A stretch of DNA of 64,000 nucleotides, taken from assembly GCF_002215215.1 (NCBI RefSeq), contig NZ_CP018632.1, forward strand, positions 452,001-516,000, in the 5' to 3' direction. A program made the translations under genes and the position numbers. Source of the DNA: Granulosicoccus antarcticus IMCC3135. Its GTDB lineage: Bacteria > Pseudomonadota > Gammaproteobacteria > Granulosicoccales > Granulosicoccaceae. Each line of letters begins with the position of its first letter. The first letter of the stretch is position 1. Below, one piece after another: positions 26,620 through 35,819 of the stretch. Below the pieces are notes generated by a model. It had not been told where the DNA came from. It made no database searches and saw only the letters and a list, made by a program, of their open reading frames with translations.

Positions 26620-26856
26620 TCAGAATGCGCGGAACGTGACTAGTGTTTCGGTATCCCGGATGCCTTCGACCTTATGGATATTTTCATTGACGAAATGACC
26701 GACATCGACTTCGTCTTCAAGGTACAGCTTGACCAGCAAGTCGAATGAGCCAGCTGTCGAGTGAATTTCGGAAGCAATTTCGAGTTCGGCAAGCTGGTTG
26801 GCGACGGTATAGGATTCGCCAAGTTGACATTTGATTCGAACAAAGTAGGCGCGCAT
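26620..26856 (-). CDS. Stand-alone Lrp/AsnC ligand-binding (RAM) domain protein
   Basis: 78 residues forming only the effector-binding/dimerisation domain of Lrp/AsnC regulators (YFVRIKCQLGESYTVANQLA; IHSTAGSFDLLVKLYLED; DTETLVTFRAF). No DNA-binding HTH is present. Such proteins can oligomerise alone or with full-length Lrp relatives, and their role is poorly defined. It lies 36 bp downstream of glpK on the same strand, so it may be co-transcribed with it, and converges on pelB. Confidence 0.8.
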   Translation of the reverse strand: MRAYFVRIKCQLGESYTVANQLAELEIASEIHSTAGSFDLLVKLYLEDEVDVGHFVNENIHKVEGIRDTETLVTFRAF

Positions 26857-26892
26857 AGGTGATCGGCTCTGGCGTTTAGGGGAGAAGGTGGG

Positions 26893-28380
26893 TTAGTAAT
26901 TGCTACGAGTACGACGCACCGCATCGGCCCATCCGGCCGTAACGCGTTTACGCAGCTCATCGTCCATGGTCGGGGTGAACTCATGTTCCTGCTGCCAGTT
27001 GGCCGTTAGCTCATCCAGCGAACCATACATACCTGTTTGCAAGCCTGCCAGATAGGCAGCACCCAGCGCCGTGGTCTCGGTTTGTCTGGGTCGTTCAATG
27101 GCGATGTCCAGCACGTTGGCCAGGTATTGAGTCAGCCAGTCATTCTTGACCATGCCGCCATCAACTCGTACCGTATTAATACTGGCGCCATCCTTGCGCA
27201 TGGCATTCAACAGGTCCATGGTCTGATAACAGACGGCTTCGAGTGCGGCTCGGGTCACGACCGCAGGTCCGGAATCACGTGTCAGTCCGAACAGGGCACC
27301 ACGCGCCTCGGCATCCCAGTGAGGCGCACCCAGTCCGGTAAATGCCGGTACCAGGTAGACACCCTGATTGTCCTCCAGGCTCATCGCCATGCTCTGGGTT
27401 TCCTCGGCCGACTGGATGATGCCGAGTCCATCGCGCAGCCACTGCACAGCCGCTCCAGCAACGAAAATGGAGCCTTCAATGGCGTAGGTTGTTACCCCAT
27501 CGAGACGGTAGGCAATGGTTGTCAGCAATCTGTGCGTGGAGGGGATGGCTTCGGTGCCGGTGTTGAGCATCATGAAGCAACCCGTGCCGTACGTGCTCTT
27601 GACCATGCCGGGCTGAAAGCAGACTTGCCCGATCGAGGCTGCGTGCTGGTCACCAGCCACGCCGGCAACAGGCAGTTCTTCACCGAGCACCGATTTGTCT
27701 GTGGTGCAGAAGTTGGCTGCTGAATCATGCACTTCTGGCAACAAAGAGCGCGGTACATCAAGCAGTGCACAAAGCTCGTCATCCCAGCTATTTGTATGGA
27801 TATTGAACAGTAGCGTGCGGCCCGCATTGGTTGCATCTGTGGCATGCACGCGACCATTGGTCAGACGCCACATCAGAAAACTGTCGATGGTGCCAAAGGC
27901 CAGCTCGCCCTTGTCGGCCCGCGCCCTTGCGCCCTCAACGTTGTCCAGAATCCAGGCAATCTTGGTACCCGAGAAATACGGATCCAGTAACAGGCCGGTT
28001 TTGCTGGCTACCTTGTCGGAATGGCCTTGTTGCTGCAGGTCCCGGCAACGCTCAGCGGTGCGCCTGTCTTGCCAGACAATGGCATTGTAGATGGGCTTGC
28101 CCGTATGACGATCCCAGATCAGTGTGGTTTCACGCTGATTGGTGATGCCGATGGTTGCCACTTTGCGATTGGCCGCGCGAGCTGTTGCCAGGGCCTCCTG
28201 GCAGACCGTAAGGGTCGTTTTCCAGATTTCCTCCGGATCGTGCTCAACCCAGCCGGATTGCGGGTAGAACTGCGTAAATTCACGCTGGGCAACGGCGAAG
28301 GTGCTGCTGTTCTTTTCAAACAGCATGGCCCGCGAGCTGGTGGTTCCCTGGTCGATGCTCAAAAGCAGAGGCGTGGTCAT
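26893..28380 (-). CDS. glpK: Glycerol kinase
   Basis: 495 residues, normal for the family. An N-terminal FGGY ATP-binding motif ([16 protein letters not shown]) is followed by [13 protein letters not shown] and [17 protein letters not shown]. It phosphorylates glycerol to glycerol-3-phosphate, supplying GlpD. It is divergent from glpR and the transporter operon; the 153-bp gap holds the GlpR-type repeats at 28484-28527. Placing the kinase opposite its regulator and importer makes one shared control region likely. Confidence 0.96.
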   Translation of the reverse strand: MTTPLLLSIDQGTTSSRAMLFEKNSSTFAVAQREFTQFYPQSGWVEHDPEEIWKTTLTVCQEALATARAANRKVATIGITNQRETTLIWDRHTGKPIYNAIVWQDRRTAERCRDLQQQGHSDKVASKTGLLLDPYFSGTKIAWILDNVEGARARADKGELAFGTIDSFLMWRLTNGRVHATDATNAGRTLLFNIHTNSWDDELCALLDVPRSLLPEVHDSAANFCTTDKSVLGEELPVAGVAGDQHAASIGQVCFQPGMVKSTYGTGCFMMLNTGTEAIPSTHRLLTTIAYRLDGVTTYAIEGSIFVAGAAVQWLRDGLGIIQSAEETQSMAMSLEDNQGVYLVPAFTGLGAPHWDAEARGALFGLTRDSGPAVVTRAALEAVCYQTMDLLNAMRKDGASINTVRVDGGMVKNDWLTQYLANVLDIAIERPRQTETTALGAAYLAGLQTGMYGSLDELTANWQQEHEFTPTMDDELRKRVTAGWADAVRRTRSNY

Positions 28381-28483
28381 GGTAACTCCCGGTTGTTATG
28401 TCACGCATTGTACGGGTGCGCGACTGGTGACGATGCCGCGCATCCGGCTGGAAAGAGAAAAATAATCAGAACGTGCGGCAAAG

Positions 28484-28527
28484 TTTCGTTTAAGGTTTCG
28501 TTTTGCGTTCATCTGATCAAAACGAAA
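28484..28527 (+). promoter_or_regulatory. Probable GlpR operator cluster
   Basis: TTTCGTTT at 28484-28491 and TTTCGTTTT at 28496-28504 are direct repeats. The second pairs perfectly with AAAACGAAA at 28519-28527 (9-bp inverted repeat, 14-bp spacer). TTCG/CGAA-centred repeats of this kind are typical of DeoR-type glycerol repressors. The cluster ends 6 bp before the glpR ATG and about 100 bp from glpK, so it could control both directions. Confidence 0.6.
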
Positions 28528-28533
28528 CCCAAA

Positions 28534-29352
28534 ATGTCTGAAAATCGTCGCCAGTCTATTCTCGATATTGCCCGGCAAGTAGGTCTGGTAACGGTAGACG
28601 AATTGCTCACGCGCTTCAATGTGACTCCGCAAACGATCAGGAAAGATCTTAATCGCTTGTGCGATGAACGTCTGCTGACGCGCACACATGGGGGCGCCAG
28701 GTTGGCATCCAGCGTCGAAAACATGAGTTACGAAGCCCGTCGTATGCTGGCTAGTGATCAGAAGCAGGCCATCGGACGAGCCGTCGCAGCCATCATCCCG
28801 GACAACGCTTCGCTGTTCGTCAATATAGGCACGACCACCGAGGCGGTGGCTCAGGCATTGTTGCAGCACCGCCATTTGCTGGTGATTACCAACAACATCA
28901 ATGTGGCTTCTGCAATGCGTCCCTACTCGGATAACAAGGTAATTATTGCTTCGGGAGAAGTTCGTTCCAGTGATGGTGGGGTGATAGGCGAGTCTGCGGT
29001 GGACTTCATCAAGCAGTTCAAAGTGGACTTCGCGGTGATCGGGGCCTCGGCGATTGATTCGGACGGCGCCCTGCTCGATTACGACTATCGTGAGGTCAAG
29101 GTATCGCAGGCCATCCTGTCAAACGCTCGTCATGTCATTCTGGTTGCAGATAGTACAAAGCATGAGCGCTCGGCACCGATTCGCATCGGGCATATATCGC
29201 AGGCCCATTCGTTCGTCACCGATCACTGCCCGGATGCAGCCTTCAGGGCGCTGCTGAGCAGTTTCGATGTACGCACGATCGAAACCGATCTGGAGCCGAC
29301 AAGCGGTTCGCACACACCTGGCGGTCGCCGCGGAACGTCGGGTTTCGATTGA
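28534..29352 (+). CDS. glpR: Glycerol-3-phosphate regulon repressor (DeoR family)
   Basis: 272 residues starting at ATG 28534. The N-terminal DeoR HTH (RRQSILDIARQVGLVTVDEL; VTPQTIRKDLNRLCDE; RTHGGA) is followed by the sugar-phosphate sensor domain (NIGTTTEAVAQALL; VDFAVIGASAIDSDGALLDY; VADSTKHER). The frame stays open far upstream, but that part is antisense to glpK. GlpR proteins repress glycerol genes until glycerol-3-phosphate binds. It heads the transporter genes on the same strand. Confidence 0.92.
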   Translation: MSENRRQSILDIARQVGLVTVDELLTRFNVTPQTIRKDLNRLCDERLLTRTHGGARLASSVENMSYEARRMLASDQKQAIGRAVAAIIPDNASLFVNIGTTTEAVAQALLQHRHLLVITNNINVASAMRPYSDNKVIIASGEVRSSDGGVIGESAVDFIKQFKVDFAVIGASAIDSDGALLDYDYREVKVSQAILSNARHVILVADSTKHERSAPIRIGHISQAHSFVTDHCPDAAFRALLSSFDVRTIETDLEPTSGSHTPGGRRGTSGFD

Positions 29353-29361
29353 CTTTCGATT
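29343..29361 (+). promoter_or_regulatory. Possible second GlpR site before glpS
   Basis: TTTCGATT occurs twice, at 29343-29350 and 29354-29361, 11 bp apart (one helical turn), across the end of glpR and about 80 bp before glpS. The similarity to the TTTCGTTT repeats before glpR suggests a second, weaker operator, but the match is short. Confidence 0.35.
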
Positions 29362-29442
29362 TGTAGAGCATTAGTGTCGTTACGGAACGGAGGACGTGAC
29401 GAATCCTCATCGTTTCCAATCCATCGCCCTCATGAAATAAAC

Positions 29443-30552
29443 ATGCTCGAACTTGATAGAGTCAGCAAGCAAGTAGGCGCCAGCCTCCACATCACCGACG
29501 TCAGTCTGGTACTGGAGAAGGGGTCGCTGAACGTGCTTCTGGGACCCACCTTGTCGGGCAAAACCAGCCTCATGAGACTGATGGCCGGGCTCGATCGGCC
29601 GACCTCAGGTCGAGTGCTCGTCGATGGCAAATCGGTAACGGGCTTGTCGGTTCGCAAGCGTAACGTGGCGATGGTCTATCAGCAATTCATCAACTACCCG
29701 GCCATGACCGTGTACGAGAACATTGCCTCCCCGTTACGTCTGCAGGGTGCGAGCAAAGAGGTCATAGAAACCAAGGTGCGTGAAGCGGCCGAGTTGCTGA
29801 AACTGACCGAATTTCTTGATCGTACGCCGTTGAATCTTTCCGGTGGGCAGCAACAGAGGACAGCGCTGGCGCGCGCTCTGGTCAAGGGCGCTGATCTGGT
29901 GTTGCTGGATGAGCCGCTTGCCAACCTGGATTACAAGTTACGCGAAGAGCTGCGGGTGGAATTGCCCAGATTGTTTGCAGAAACCGGTGCTGTGCTTGTC
30001 TATGCAACCACCGAGCCTCATGAGGCACTGTTGCTAGGCGGCAAGACCGTCACTTTGCATGAAGGTACGGTTACCCAGTTTGGAACCACCATCGATGTCT
30101 ACAACCGGCCCGTGGATCTGCAGACGGCTCAGACGTTCTCGGATCCGCCATTGAACACGATCGGTGTGAGTGCTCGAGATGGCAAGCTGTATTCGGGTGA
30201 GCATGCACTGGGTGACACGGCTGCACAAAGCTCTGCAGCGGCTCTGACGGATGGCAGTTATACGCTGGCGTTTCGTCCGCATCACATTTCGTTGAGCCAG
30301 TCGCAGCATCACACCGTGCCCGTCAATGCCATTGTCGGAACCAGTGAAATCACCGGTTCTGAAACCTATATCCATGTCAGTGTCGAGATGGGCGGCGAGA
30401 AAGTTCATTGGGTTGTGCTGACACATGGGGTACACCGGGTCAGCAAGGGTGATGCGCTCACGGTATATCTGGATCCGTCACGTTATTACCTCTTTGCCGG
30501 CAGCGATGGTTCGCTCAGCCGAGCGCCGTCACTCACCACCAGGGCTGCGTAG
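29443..30552 (+). CDS. glpS: Glycerol ABC transporter ATP-binding protein GlpS
   Basis: 369 residues from ATG 29443. Its Walker A is unusual (GPTLSGKTS in place of GPSGCGKST); the signature is LSGGQQQRTALARAL and Walker B VLLDEPLANLD. A C-terminal MalK-type TOBE domain ends the protein. The switch position reads YATTEPHEAL instead of the usual VTHDQxEA, as in GlpS of rhizobia. With GlpT it forms the ATPase pair of the glpSTPQUV glycerol importer. The upstream in-frame ATG region is unlikely to be translated. Confidence 0.87.
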   Translation: MLELDRVSKQVGASLHITDVSLVLEKGSLNVLLGPTLSGKTSLMRLMAGLDRPTSGRVLVDGKSVTGLSVRKRNVAMVYQQFINYPAMTVYENIASPLRLQGASKEVIETKVREAAELLKLTEFLDRTPLNLSGGQQQRTALARALVKGADLVLLDEPLANLDYKLREELRVELPRLFAETGAVLVYATTEPHEALLLGGKTVTLHEGTVTQFGTTIDVYNRPVDLQTAQTFSDPPLNTIGVSARDGKLYSGEHALGDTAAQSSAAALTDGSYTLAFRPHHISLSQSQHHTVPVNAIVGTSEITGSETYIHVSVEMGGEKVHWVVLTHGVHRVSKGDALTVYLDPSRYYLFAGSDGSLSRAPSLTTRAA

Positions 30553-30564
30553 CAAGGAGATCCC

Positions 30565-31650
30565 ATGGCACAGATTACTCTCGACAAACTGGCACATTCC
30601 TACCTTGCCAATCCTAAAAGCGACGCGGATTTTGCGCTCAAACAGATTGACTATGTCTGGGAGGATGGCGGCGCTTATGCGTTGCTCGGTCCATCAGGTT
30701 GTGGCAAGACGACGTTGCTCAATATCATTTCAGGACTGCTGATTCCGTCCAGTGGTCACGTTCGTTTTGATACCACGGACGTCACAGAGCTCAGCCCAGA
30801 GGCGCGCAATATCGCCCAGGTATTTCAGTTTCCAGTCATTTACGACACGATGACTGTTGAAGAGAATCTGGCATTTCCGCTGGTAAATCGTGGTGTCGAC
30901 AAGAGCGAGATAGGCAAGCGCGTCAAGGATATGCTGGAAACGCTGGAGCTGAGCGACAAGGCCAAGCGTCGTGCGCAGGGACTCACCGCCGATGAAAAGC
31001 AGAAGATATCACTGGGGCGGGGTCTGGTTCGCTACGACGTCAACGCCATCCTGTTTGATGAGCCGCTGACAGTTATCGATCCGCACATGAAGTGGCAGTT
31101 GCGTACCAAGCTGAAAGAGCTGCATGAACAGTTCAATCACACCATGATCTATGTGACTCACGATCAGACTGAAGCGCTGACCTTCGCCGATAAGGTTGTC
31201 GTCATGTATGAAGGCGAAGTGGTGCAGATTGGTACGCCTGAAGAGTTGTTCGATGAGCCTGCGCATACCTTCGTCGGCTACTTCATCGGTTCACCGGGCA
31301 TGAATATCATGCCAGGCCAAGTGCAAGGTAATAGTGTGCGGGTGGCTGATCACAGCTTTACTCTGAATCGTGAATACCCGGCTTTGTCCGGCGTCACCGA
31401 GATCGGCATTCGACCGGAGTTTATTCGCATTGTCGATCGAGCCAATGCAGGTGCTGATGGCATAACCATGCAGGTCAATGCGGTAGAAAACATTGGCCGG
31501 CATCAGATCGTGCGAGGTCTGGTCAATGGCGTCACCATCGATGCGGTGGTCGAGGAGGGTGTTGCGATACCCACTGATGCCTATGCCGTATTCGATACCA
31601 ACCGTATGAACGTGTACCAGGATTCACATCTTGTGCGAGCAAAGATCTGA
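30565..31650 (+). CDS. glpT: Glycerol ABC transporter ATP-binding protein GlpT
   Basis: 361 residues preceded by AAGGAG. Walker A is GPSGCGKTT, Walker B ILFDEPLTVID, and the switch is VTHDQTEAL. The signature region is altered (GLTADEKQKISLGRGL, no LSGGQ), complementing the unusual Walker A of GlpS, so the pair may have composite nucleotide sites. A C-terminal regulatory TOBE domain follows. This GlpT is the rhizobial-type ATPase, not the E. coli glycerol-3-phosphate antiporter of the same name. Confidence 0.87.
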   Translation: MAQITLDKLAHSYLANPKSDADFALKQIDYVWEDGGAYALLGPSGCGKTTLLNIISGLLIPSSGHVRFDTTDVTELSPEARNIAQVFQFPVIYDTMTVEENLAFPLVNRGVDKSEIGKRVKDMLETLELSDKAKRRAQGLTADEKQKISLGRGLVRYDVNAILFDEPLTVIDPHMKWQLRTKLKELHEQFNHTMIYVTHDQTEALTFADKVVVMYEGEVVQIGTPEELFDEPAHTFVGYFIGSPGMNIMPGQVQGNSVRVADHSFTLNREYPALSGVTEIGIRPEFIRIVDRANAGADGITMQVNAVENIGRHQIVRGLVNGVTIDAVVEEGVAIPTDAYAVFDTNRMNVYQDSHLVRAKI

Positions 31651-32537
31651 TGGATAACAAACCTTTCAACAACAAGGCCTGGTTTTTTGTACTGCCAGTC
31701 TTCATTCTGGTCGCTATCAGCGCGATCATTCCCTTGATGACGGTGGTGAACTATTCCTTTCAGGACACCTTTGGCAGTAACAAGTTTTTCTGGGTTGGAA
31801 CCGAGTGGTATACAGAGGTACTCAACTCCAGCCGCTTCCATGATGCACTGATCAGGAATCTGATTTTCTCTGGCATCATTCTGGCCATCGAGATACCGCT
31901 GGGTATCGCCATTGCGCTGTCAATGCCACGCAAAGGCATCTGGGTGCCGGTCTGTCTGATTCTCATGGCCTTGCCATTACTGATTCCCTGGAATGTGGTG
32001 GGCACGATCTGGCAAGTGTTCGGGCGTGCCGATATCGGCTTGATGGGGCGTGCGCTTGCGGAGCTTGGCGTCGACTATAACTATGCAACCAACTGGCTGG
32101 ACGCCTGGGTCACCATCATCATCATGGATGTCTGGCACTGGACCAGTCTGGTGGTACTGCTTTGTTACTCCGGATTGGTGGCCATCCCTGAAGCCTACTA
32201 TCAGGCCGCTCGTATCGATGGTGCGTCCAAGTGGAAGGTGTTTCGTTATATACAACTGCCCAAGATGCAGCGCGTCTTGCTGATTGCCGTTTTGCTGCGA
32301 TTCATGGACAGCTTCATGATCTACACAGAACCCTTCGTTCTGACTGGTGGTGGTCCGGGCAACTCGACGACCTTCCTGTCTATCGATCTGGTGAAGATGG
32401 CCATTGGCCAGTTTGACCTGGGACCGGCCGCGGCGATGTCCATCATCTATTTTCTCATCATCCTCCTGATGTCGTGGGTGTTCTACACGCTGATGAGCAA
32501 CTTCGGCGTGGATGCGCCACAAAAGGAGGTGGACTGA
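31650..32537 (+). CDS. glpP: Glycerol ABC transporter permease GlpP
   Basis: 295 residues with six hydrophobic helices and the EAA-type coupling loop (IPEAYYQAARIDGASKWKVF). It belongs to the MalF-type permeases (LTGGGPGNSTTFLS). Its ATG overlaps the glpT stop by one base. It pairs with GlpQ to form the membrane channel for glycerol. Confidence 0.88.
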   Translation: MDNKPFNNKAWFFVLPVFILVAISAIIPLMTVVNYSFQDTFGSNKFFWVGTEWYTEVLNSSRFHDALIRNLIFSGIILAIEIPLGIAIALSMPRKGIWVPVCLILMALPLLIPWNVVGTIWQVFGRADIGLMGRALAELGVDYNYATNWLDAWVTIIIMDVWHWTSLVVLLCYSGLVAIPEAYYQAARIDGASKWKVFRYIQLPKMQRVLLIAVLLRFMDSFMIYTEPFVLTGGGPGNSTTFLSIDLVKMAIGQFDLGPAAAMSIIYFLIILLMSWVFYTLMSNFGVDAPQKEVD

Positions 32538-32538
32538 T

Positions 32539-33405
32539 ATGTCCGGTTCATCCATGAACAGTATTTCCCTTGAGAATGTACGGGCGCCGATCAAGCCGGG
32601 TGGCAGTAGCCGTAACCGCTGGATTGTGCCCACGCTCTATATCTTCTTCCTGTTGCTGCCGATCTACTGGCTGGTCAACATGAGTTTCAAGACCAATCAG
32701 GAAATCCTGACTGTGTTCACGCTCTGGCCGCAAAATCCGACCCTGAGCAACTACATGGTGATCTTCAATGATCCGTCCTGGTACAAGGGCTATATCAACT
32801 CCATGACCTACGTCGGCATGAACATGGTCATCTCGGTGAGCGTGGCTTTGCCTGCAGCGTATGCATTCAGTCGTTATCGCTTTCTGGGCGACAAGCATAT
32901 GTTCTTCTGGTTGCTGACCAACCGTATGGCGCCGCCTGCCGTTTTTGCTCTACCGTTCTTTCAGTTGTATTCAGCGTTCGGATTGTTCGATACACACTTT
33001 GCCGTGGCCCTGGCTCACTGCCTGTTCAACGTACCGTTGGCGGTCTGGATACTGGAAGGCTTCATGTCCGGTGTGCCGCGTGAGATCGATGAAACTGCTT
33101 ATATTGATGGCTATTCGTTTCCACGATTCTTCGTCAAGATCTTCATGCCACTGATTGCATCGGGTATTGGCGTTGCCGCCTTCTTCTGTTTCATGTTCTC
33201 GTGGGTGGAGTTGCTACTGGCACGAACTCTGACGGCAACCGAAGCCAAACCGATTACCGCCATCATGACGCGGACGGTCTCGGCATCGGGGCTGGACTGG
33301 GGAGTGCTGGCAGCCGCCGGTGTGCTGACCATCATTCCTGGTGCCCTGGTTATCTATTTTGTGCGTAACTACATCGCGAAGGGTTTCGCGTTGGGACGGG
33401 TCTGA
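32539..33405 (+). CDS. glpQ: Glycerol ABC transporter permease GlpQ
   Basis: 288 residues from ATG 32539, preceded by AAAAGGAGG inside the end of glpP; the stop of glpP is 1 bp before it. It is a MalG-type permease with six helices and the coupling motif VPREIDETAYIDGYSFPRFF. It is the partner of GlpP. The alternative in-frame start at 32512 lies within glpP and lacks a ribosome site. Confidence 0.88.
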   Translation: MSGSSMNSISLENVRAPIKPGGSSRNRWIVPTLYIFFLLLPIYWLVNMSFKTNQEILTVFTLWPQNPTLSNYMVIFNDPSWYKGYINSMTYVGMNMVISVSVALPAAYAFSRYRFLGDKHMFFWLLTNRMAPPAVFALPFFQLYSAFGLFDTHFAVALAHCLFNVPLAVWILEGFMSGVPREIDETAYIDGYSFPRFFVKIFMPLIASGIGVAAFFCFMFSWVELLLARTLTATEAKPITAIMTRTVSASGLDWGVLAAAGVLTIIPGALVIYFVRNYIAKGFALGRV

Positions 33406-33407
33406 TC

Positions 33408-33818
33408 ATGAGTACAACCGAGTCAAACAGCGAGCCGGCACGCGCATCCGCCGCATTGCGTGGCATGGGAATGTTCGTGTTTCTGATCTTGCTGGTGGCG
33501 GGCGCAGCCGCTCTGTGGTTTCAGAGCGAGAACGGCCCCAACCTGGCCTGGATGGCCTGGACCAATCCGACAGCCATCTTCTTCATTACCATTCTTTGTC
33601 TGTTGCTGGGCATGTGTATCTGGGAAGCATTCAGTCCCGGTGGCGGTCCACGTATGGGCATACTGCGTTTTGAAACCACTCGTGGTGACCGATTGTTTGT
33701 GTCACTACTGGGTAGCGGATTCATCCATCTTGCCTGGCTCGGTTTTGTGGGGCCAGAGTTGTGGAAAGCATTGGTGATATCAGTCGTCTACGCCTTGTTG
33801 GTGTTCCGGCTGGTATGA
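33408..33818 (+). CDS. glpU: GlpU, small membrane protein of the glycerol importer (DUF2160)
   Basis: 136 residues, starting 2 bp after glpQ. Three or four hydrophobic helices are visible (GMFVFLILLVAGAAALWF; FFITILCLLLGMCIW; ALVISVVYALLVFRLV). It matches in size and position the DUF2160 protein GlpU that sits between permeases and binding protein in rhizobial glycerol operons. Its biochemical role is unknown. Confidence 0.8.
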   Translation: MSTTESNSEPARASAALRGMGMFVFLILLVAGAAALWFQSENGPNLAWMAWTNPTAIFFITILCLLLGMCIWEAFSPGGGPRMGILRFETTRGDRLFVSLLGSGFIHLAWLGFVGPELWKALVISVVYALLVFRLV

Positions 33819-33829
33819 CCATCGTTAGT

Positions 33830-33857
33830 AGTAAATTGTCAGCAGTAAATTGTTAGT
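33830..33857 (+). repeat. Two tandem 14-bp near-repeats before glpV
   Basis: AGTAAATTGTCAGC (33830-33843) followed by AGTAAATTGTTAGT (33844-33857), 12 of 14 bases identical, in the 75-bp gap between glpU and glpV. It could be a small replication-slippage product or a regulatory repeat; there is no further evidence. Confidence 0.45.
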
Positions 33858-33893
33858 AGCATTACGCATCACCAATCCATAAGGAGGAGAACA

Positions 33894-35609
33894 ATGCGTC
33901 AATTCAGGCAGGCCGGAACTGCATTAGCAGTGGCCATGTTCCTGGGAAGCACCCATGTCGCGCAAGCGGATATGGCGGCTGCCGAGGAATTTCTTACAGG
34001 TGAAATAGGCGATCTGTCCACGCTTAGCGCGGATGAGCAGAACGCTGAAATGCAGTGGTTTATCGACGCTGCCAAGCCCTTTGCGGGCATGGATATCAAG
34101 GTGGTCTCAGAAACCATCGCTACCCATGAGTATGAGTCAAAAGTTCTGGCACCGGCGTTCGCTGCCATCACGGGAATCAATGTCACTCACGATCTGATCG
34201 GCGAAGGCGATGTGGTTGAAAAACTGCAGACTCAGATGCAATCAGGTGAGAATATCTATGATGCCTACATCAACGATTCGGATCTGATCGGAACTCACTG
34301 GCGCTATCAGCAGGCCCGTAATCTGACAGATTGGATGGCAGGTGAAGGTGCTGATGTGACATCACCGACGCTGGATATCGATGATTTCATCGGCAAGGAC
34401 TTCACCACAGGTCCTGACGGCAAGTTATATCAACTTCCCGACCAGCAGTTCGCCAACTTGTACTGGTTCCGTTATGACTGGTTCAACGACGAACAGAACA
34501 AGGCCGACTTCGAAGAGAAGTACGGCTACGCACTCGGGGTGCCAGTTAACTGGTCTGCCTACGAGGATATTGCCGAATTCTTTACCGGTCGCGAGATCGA
34601 TGGCCAGAAAGTCTATGGTCATATGGATTACGGCAAGAAGGATCCGTCTCTGGGCTGGCGCTTTACTGATGCGTGGTTGTCCATGGCCGGGAACGGAGAC
34701 AAGGGCGAGCCTAACGGTCTGCCAGTTGACGAATGGGGTATTCGCGTCAACGAGAACAGTCAGCCAGTGGGTTCTTGTGTGGCTCGAGGTGGAGACACCA
34801 ACGGTCCTGCAGCAGTCTATTCAATCAACAAGTACATCGAGTGGCTGAACAAGTACGCACCACCTGAAGCGGCTGGCATGGTATTCGGTGAAGCCGGACC
34901 CGTACCTGCTCAAGGTGCTGTTGCCCAGCAGATGTTCTGGTATACCGCTTTTACCGCTGATATGGTCAAAGAGGGAATTCCGGTTGTTGATGATGAAGGC
35001 AATCCGAAGTGGCGTATGGCTCCCAGCCCGCATGGCGCGTATTGGGAAGAAGGCCAGAAGCTGGGTTATCAGGATGCCGGATCATGGACTCTCATGAAAT
35101 CCACACCGGTTGATCGTGCCAAGGCGGCCTGGTTGTACGCACAGTTCGTAACTTCCAAGACCGTAGACGTCAAGAAGTCACACGTGGGTCTGACCTTCAT
35201 TCGTGAAAGTACGATTCAGGATGCAAGCTTTACCGAACGTGCGCCTAAATTGGGCGGACTGGTTGAGTTCTATCGTTCACCGGCTCGAACTCAGTGGTCA
35301 CCTACCGGCACCAACGTTCCTGATTATCCCAAGCTTGCGCAGTTGTGGTGGCAGAACATCGGTGATGCTTCTTCGGGTGCTAAAACACCTCAGGAAGCCA
35401 TGGATGCACTGTGTGCAGCTCAGGAAAAAGTCATGGCACGTCTCGAAAGAGCTGGCGTCCAGGGCGATATCGGTCCCAAGCTGAACGAAGAACAGGACCC
35501 CGAGTACTGGTTCAGCCAGCCGGGTGCTCCAAAGGCGAAGCTTGAGAACGAGAAGCCTGAGCCTGAGACTATCGACTATGACGAGCTGGTCAAAAGCTGG
35601 ACTGAGTAA
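33894..35609 (+). CDS. glpV: Glycerol ABC transporter substrate-binding protein GlpV
   Basis: 571 residues, longer than most sugar binding proteins but typical of GlpV. It has a strong ribosome site (AAGGAGGAG) and a signal peptide with likely cleavage after AQA at about residue 25. A family-1 extracellular solute-binding fold follows (YESKVLAPAFAAITGINVTHD; DAYINDSDLIGTHWRY). It captures glycerol in the periplasm. A stable hairpin follows at 35643-35678. Confidence 0.87.
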   Translation: MRQFRQAGTALAVAMFLGSTHVAQADMAAAEEFLTGEIGDLSTLSADEQNAEMQWFIDAAKPFAGMDIKVVSETIATHEYESKVLAPAFAAITGINVTHDLIGEGDVVEKLQTQMQSGENIYDAYINDSDLIGTHWRYQQARNLTDWMAGEGADVTSPTLDIDDFIGKDFTTGPDGKLYQLPDQQFANLYWFRYDWFNDEQNKADFEEKYGYALGVPVNWSAYEDIAEFFTGREIDGQKVYGHMDYGKKDPSLGWRFTDAWLSMAGNGDKGEPNGLPVDEWGIRVNENSQPVGSCVARGGDTNGPAAVYSINKYIEWLNKYAPPEAAGMVFGEAGPVPAQGAVAQQMFWYTAFTADMVKEGIPVVDDEGNPKWRMAPSPHGAYWEEGQKLGYQDAGSWTLMKSTPVDRAKAAWLYAQFVTSKTVDVKKSHVGLTFIRESTIQDASFTERAPKLGGLVEFYRSPARTQWSPTGTNVPDYPKLAQLWWQNIGDASSGAKTPQEAMDALCAAQEKVMARLERAGVQGDIGPKLNEEQDPEYWFSQPGAPKAKLENEKPEPETIDYDELVKSWTE

Positions 35610-35642
35610 TAGTAGATTTTTGAAGCTTGAAGTTTGATCCGG

Positions 35643-35678
35643 ACCGGGCACTGGCGGAGTGATCTGTTAGTGCCCGGT
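35643..35678 (+). promoter_or_regulatory. Stem-loop between glpV and glpD
   Basis: Perfect 10-bp arms ACCGGGCACT (35643-35652) and AGTGCCCGGT (35669-35678) around a 16-nt loop, with no following T-run. It sits after the binding-protein gene, mirroring the hairpin behind the other binding-protein gene at 4276-4313. It probably sets relative expression of glpV and glpD or acts as a weak terminator. Confidence 0.55.
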
Positions 35679-35819
35679 TCGAGTATTCAGATAGTCGTTC
35701 TGTTTTTAATCGCTGTTTGAAGTTGTTGTTTGAAGTGCTTGATTGAGATAGTCAGTCAATGTTGGAACCTGAGCTCGCCGGATGGCTCTTATTTGAATGT
35801 AGGCAATGCGGGGGCATTG

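Noticed and set aside
26585-26628. Terminator between pelB and the AsnC-type gene
   Set aside because: Short AATGC/GCATT pairings exist, but the arms are 5 bp and no T-run follows on either strand.
27037-27723. 228-codon rightward ORF inside glpK
   Set aside because: Antisense to a clearly conserved kinase; no family resemblance.
28021-28533. Open frame extending glpR about 170 codons upstream
   Set aside because: It is antisense to glpK and unlike any DeoR protein; ATG 28534 directly before the HTH is the real start.
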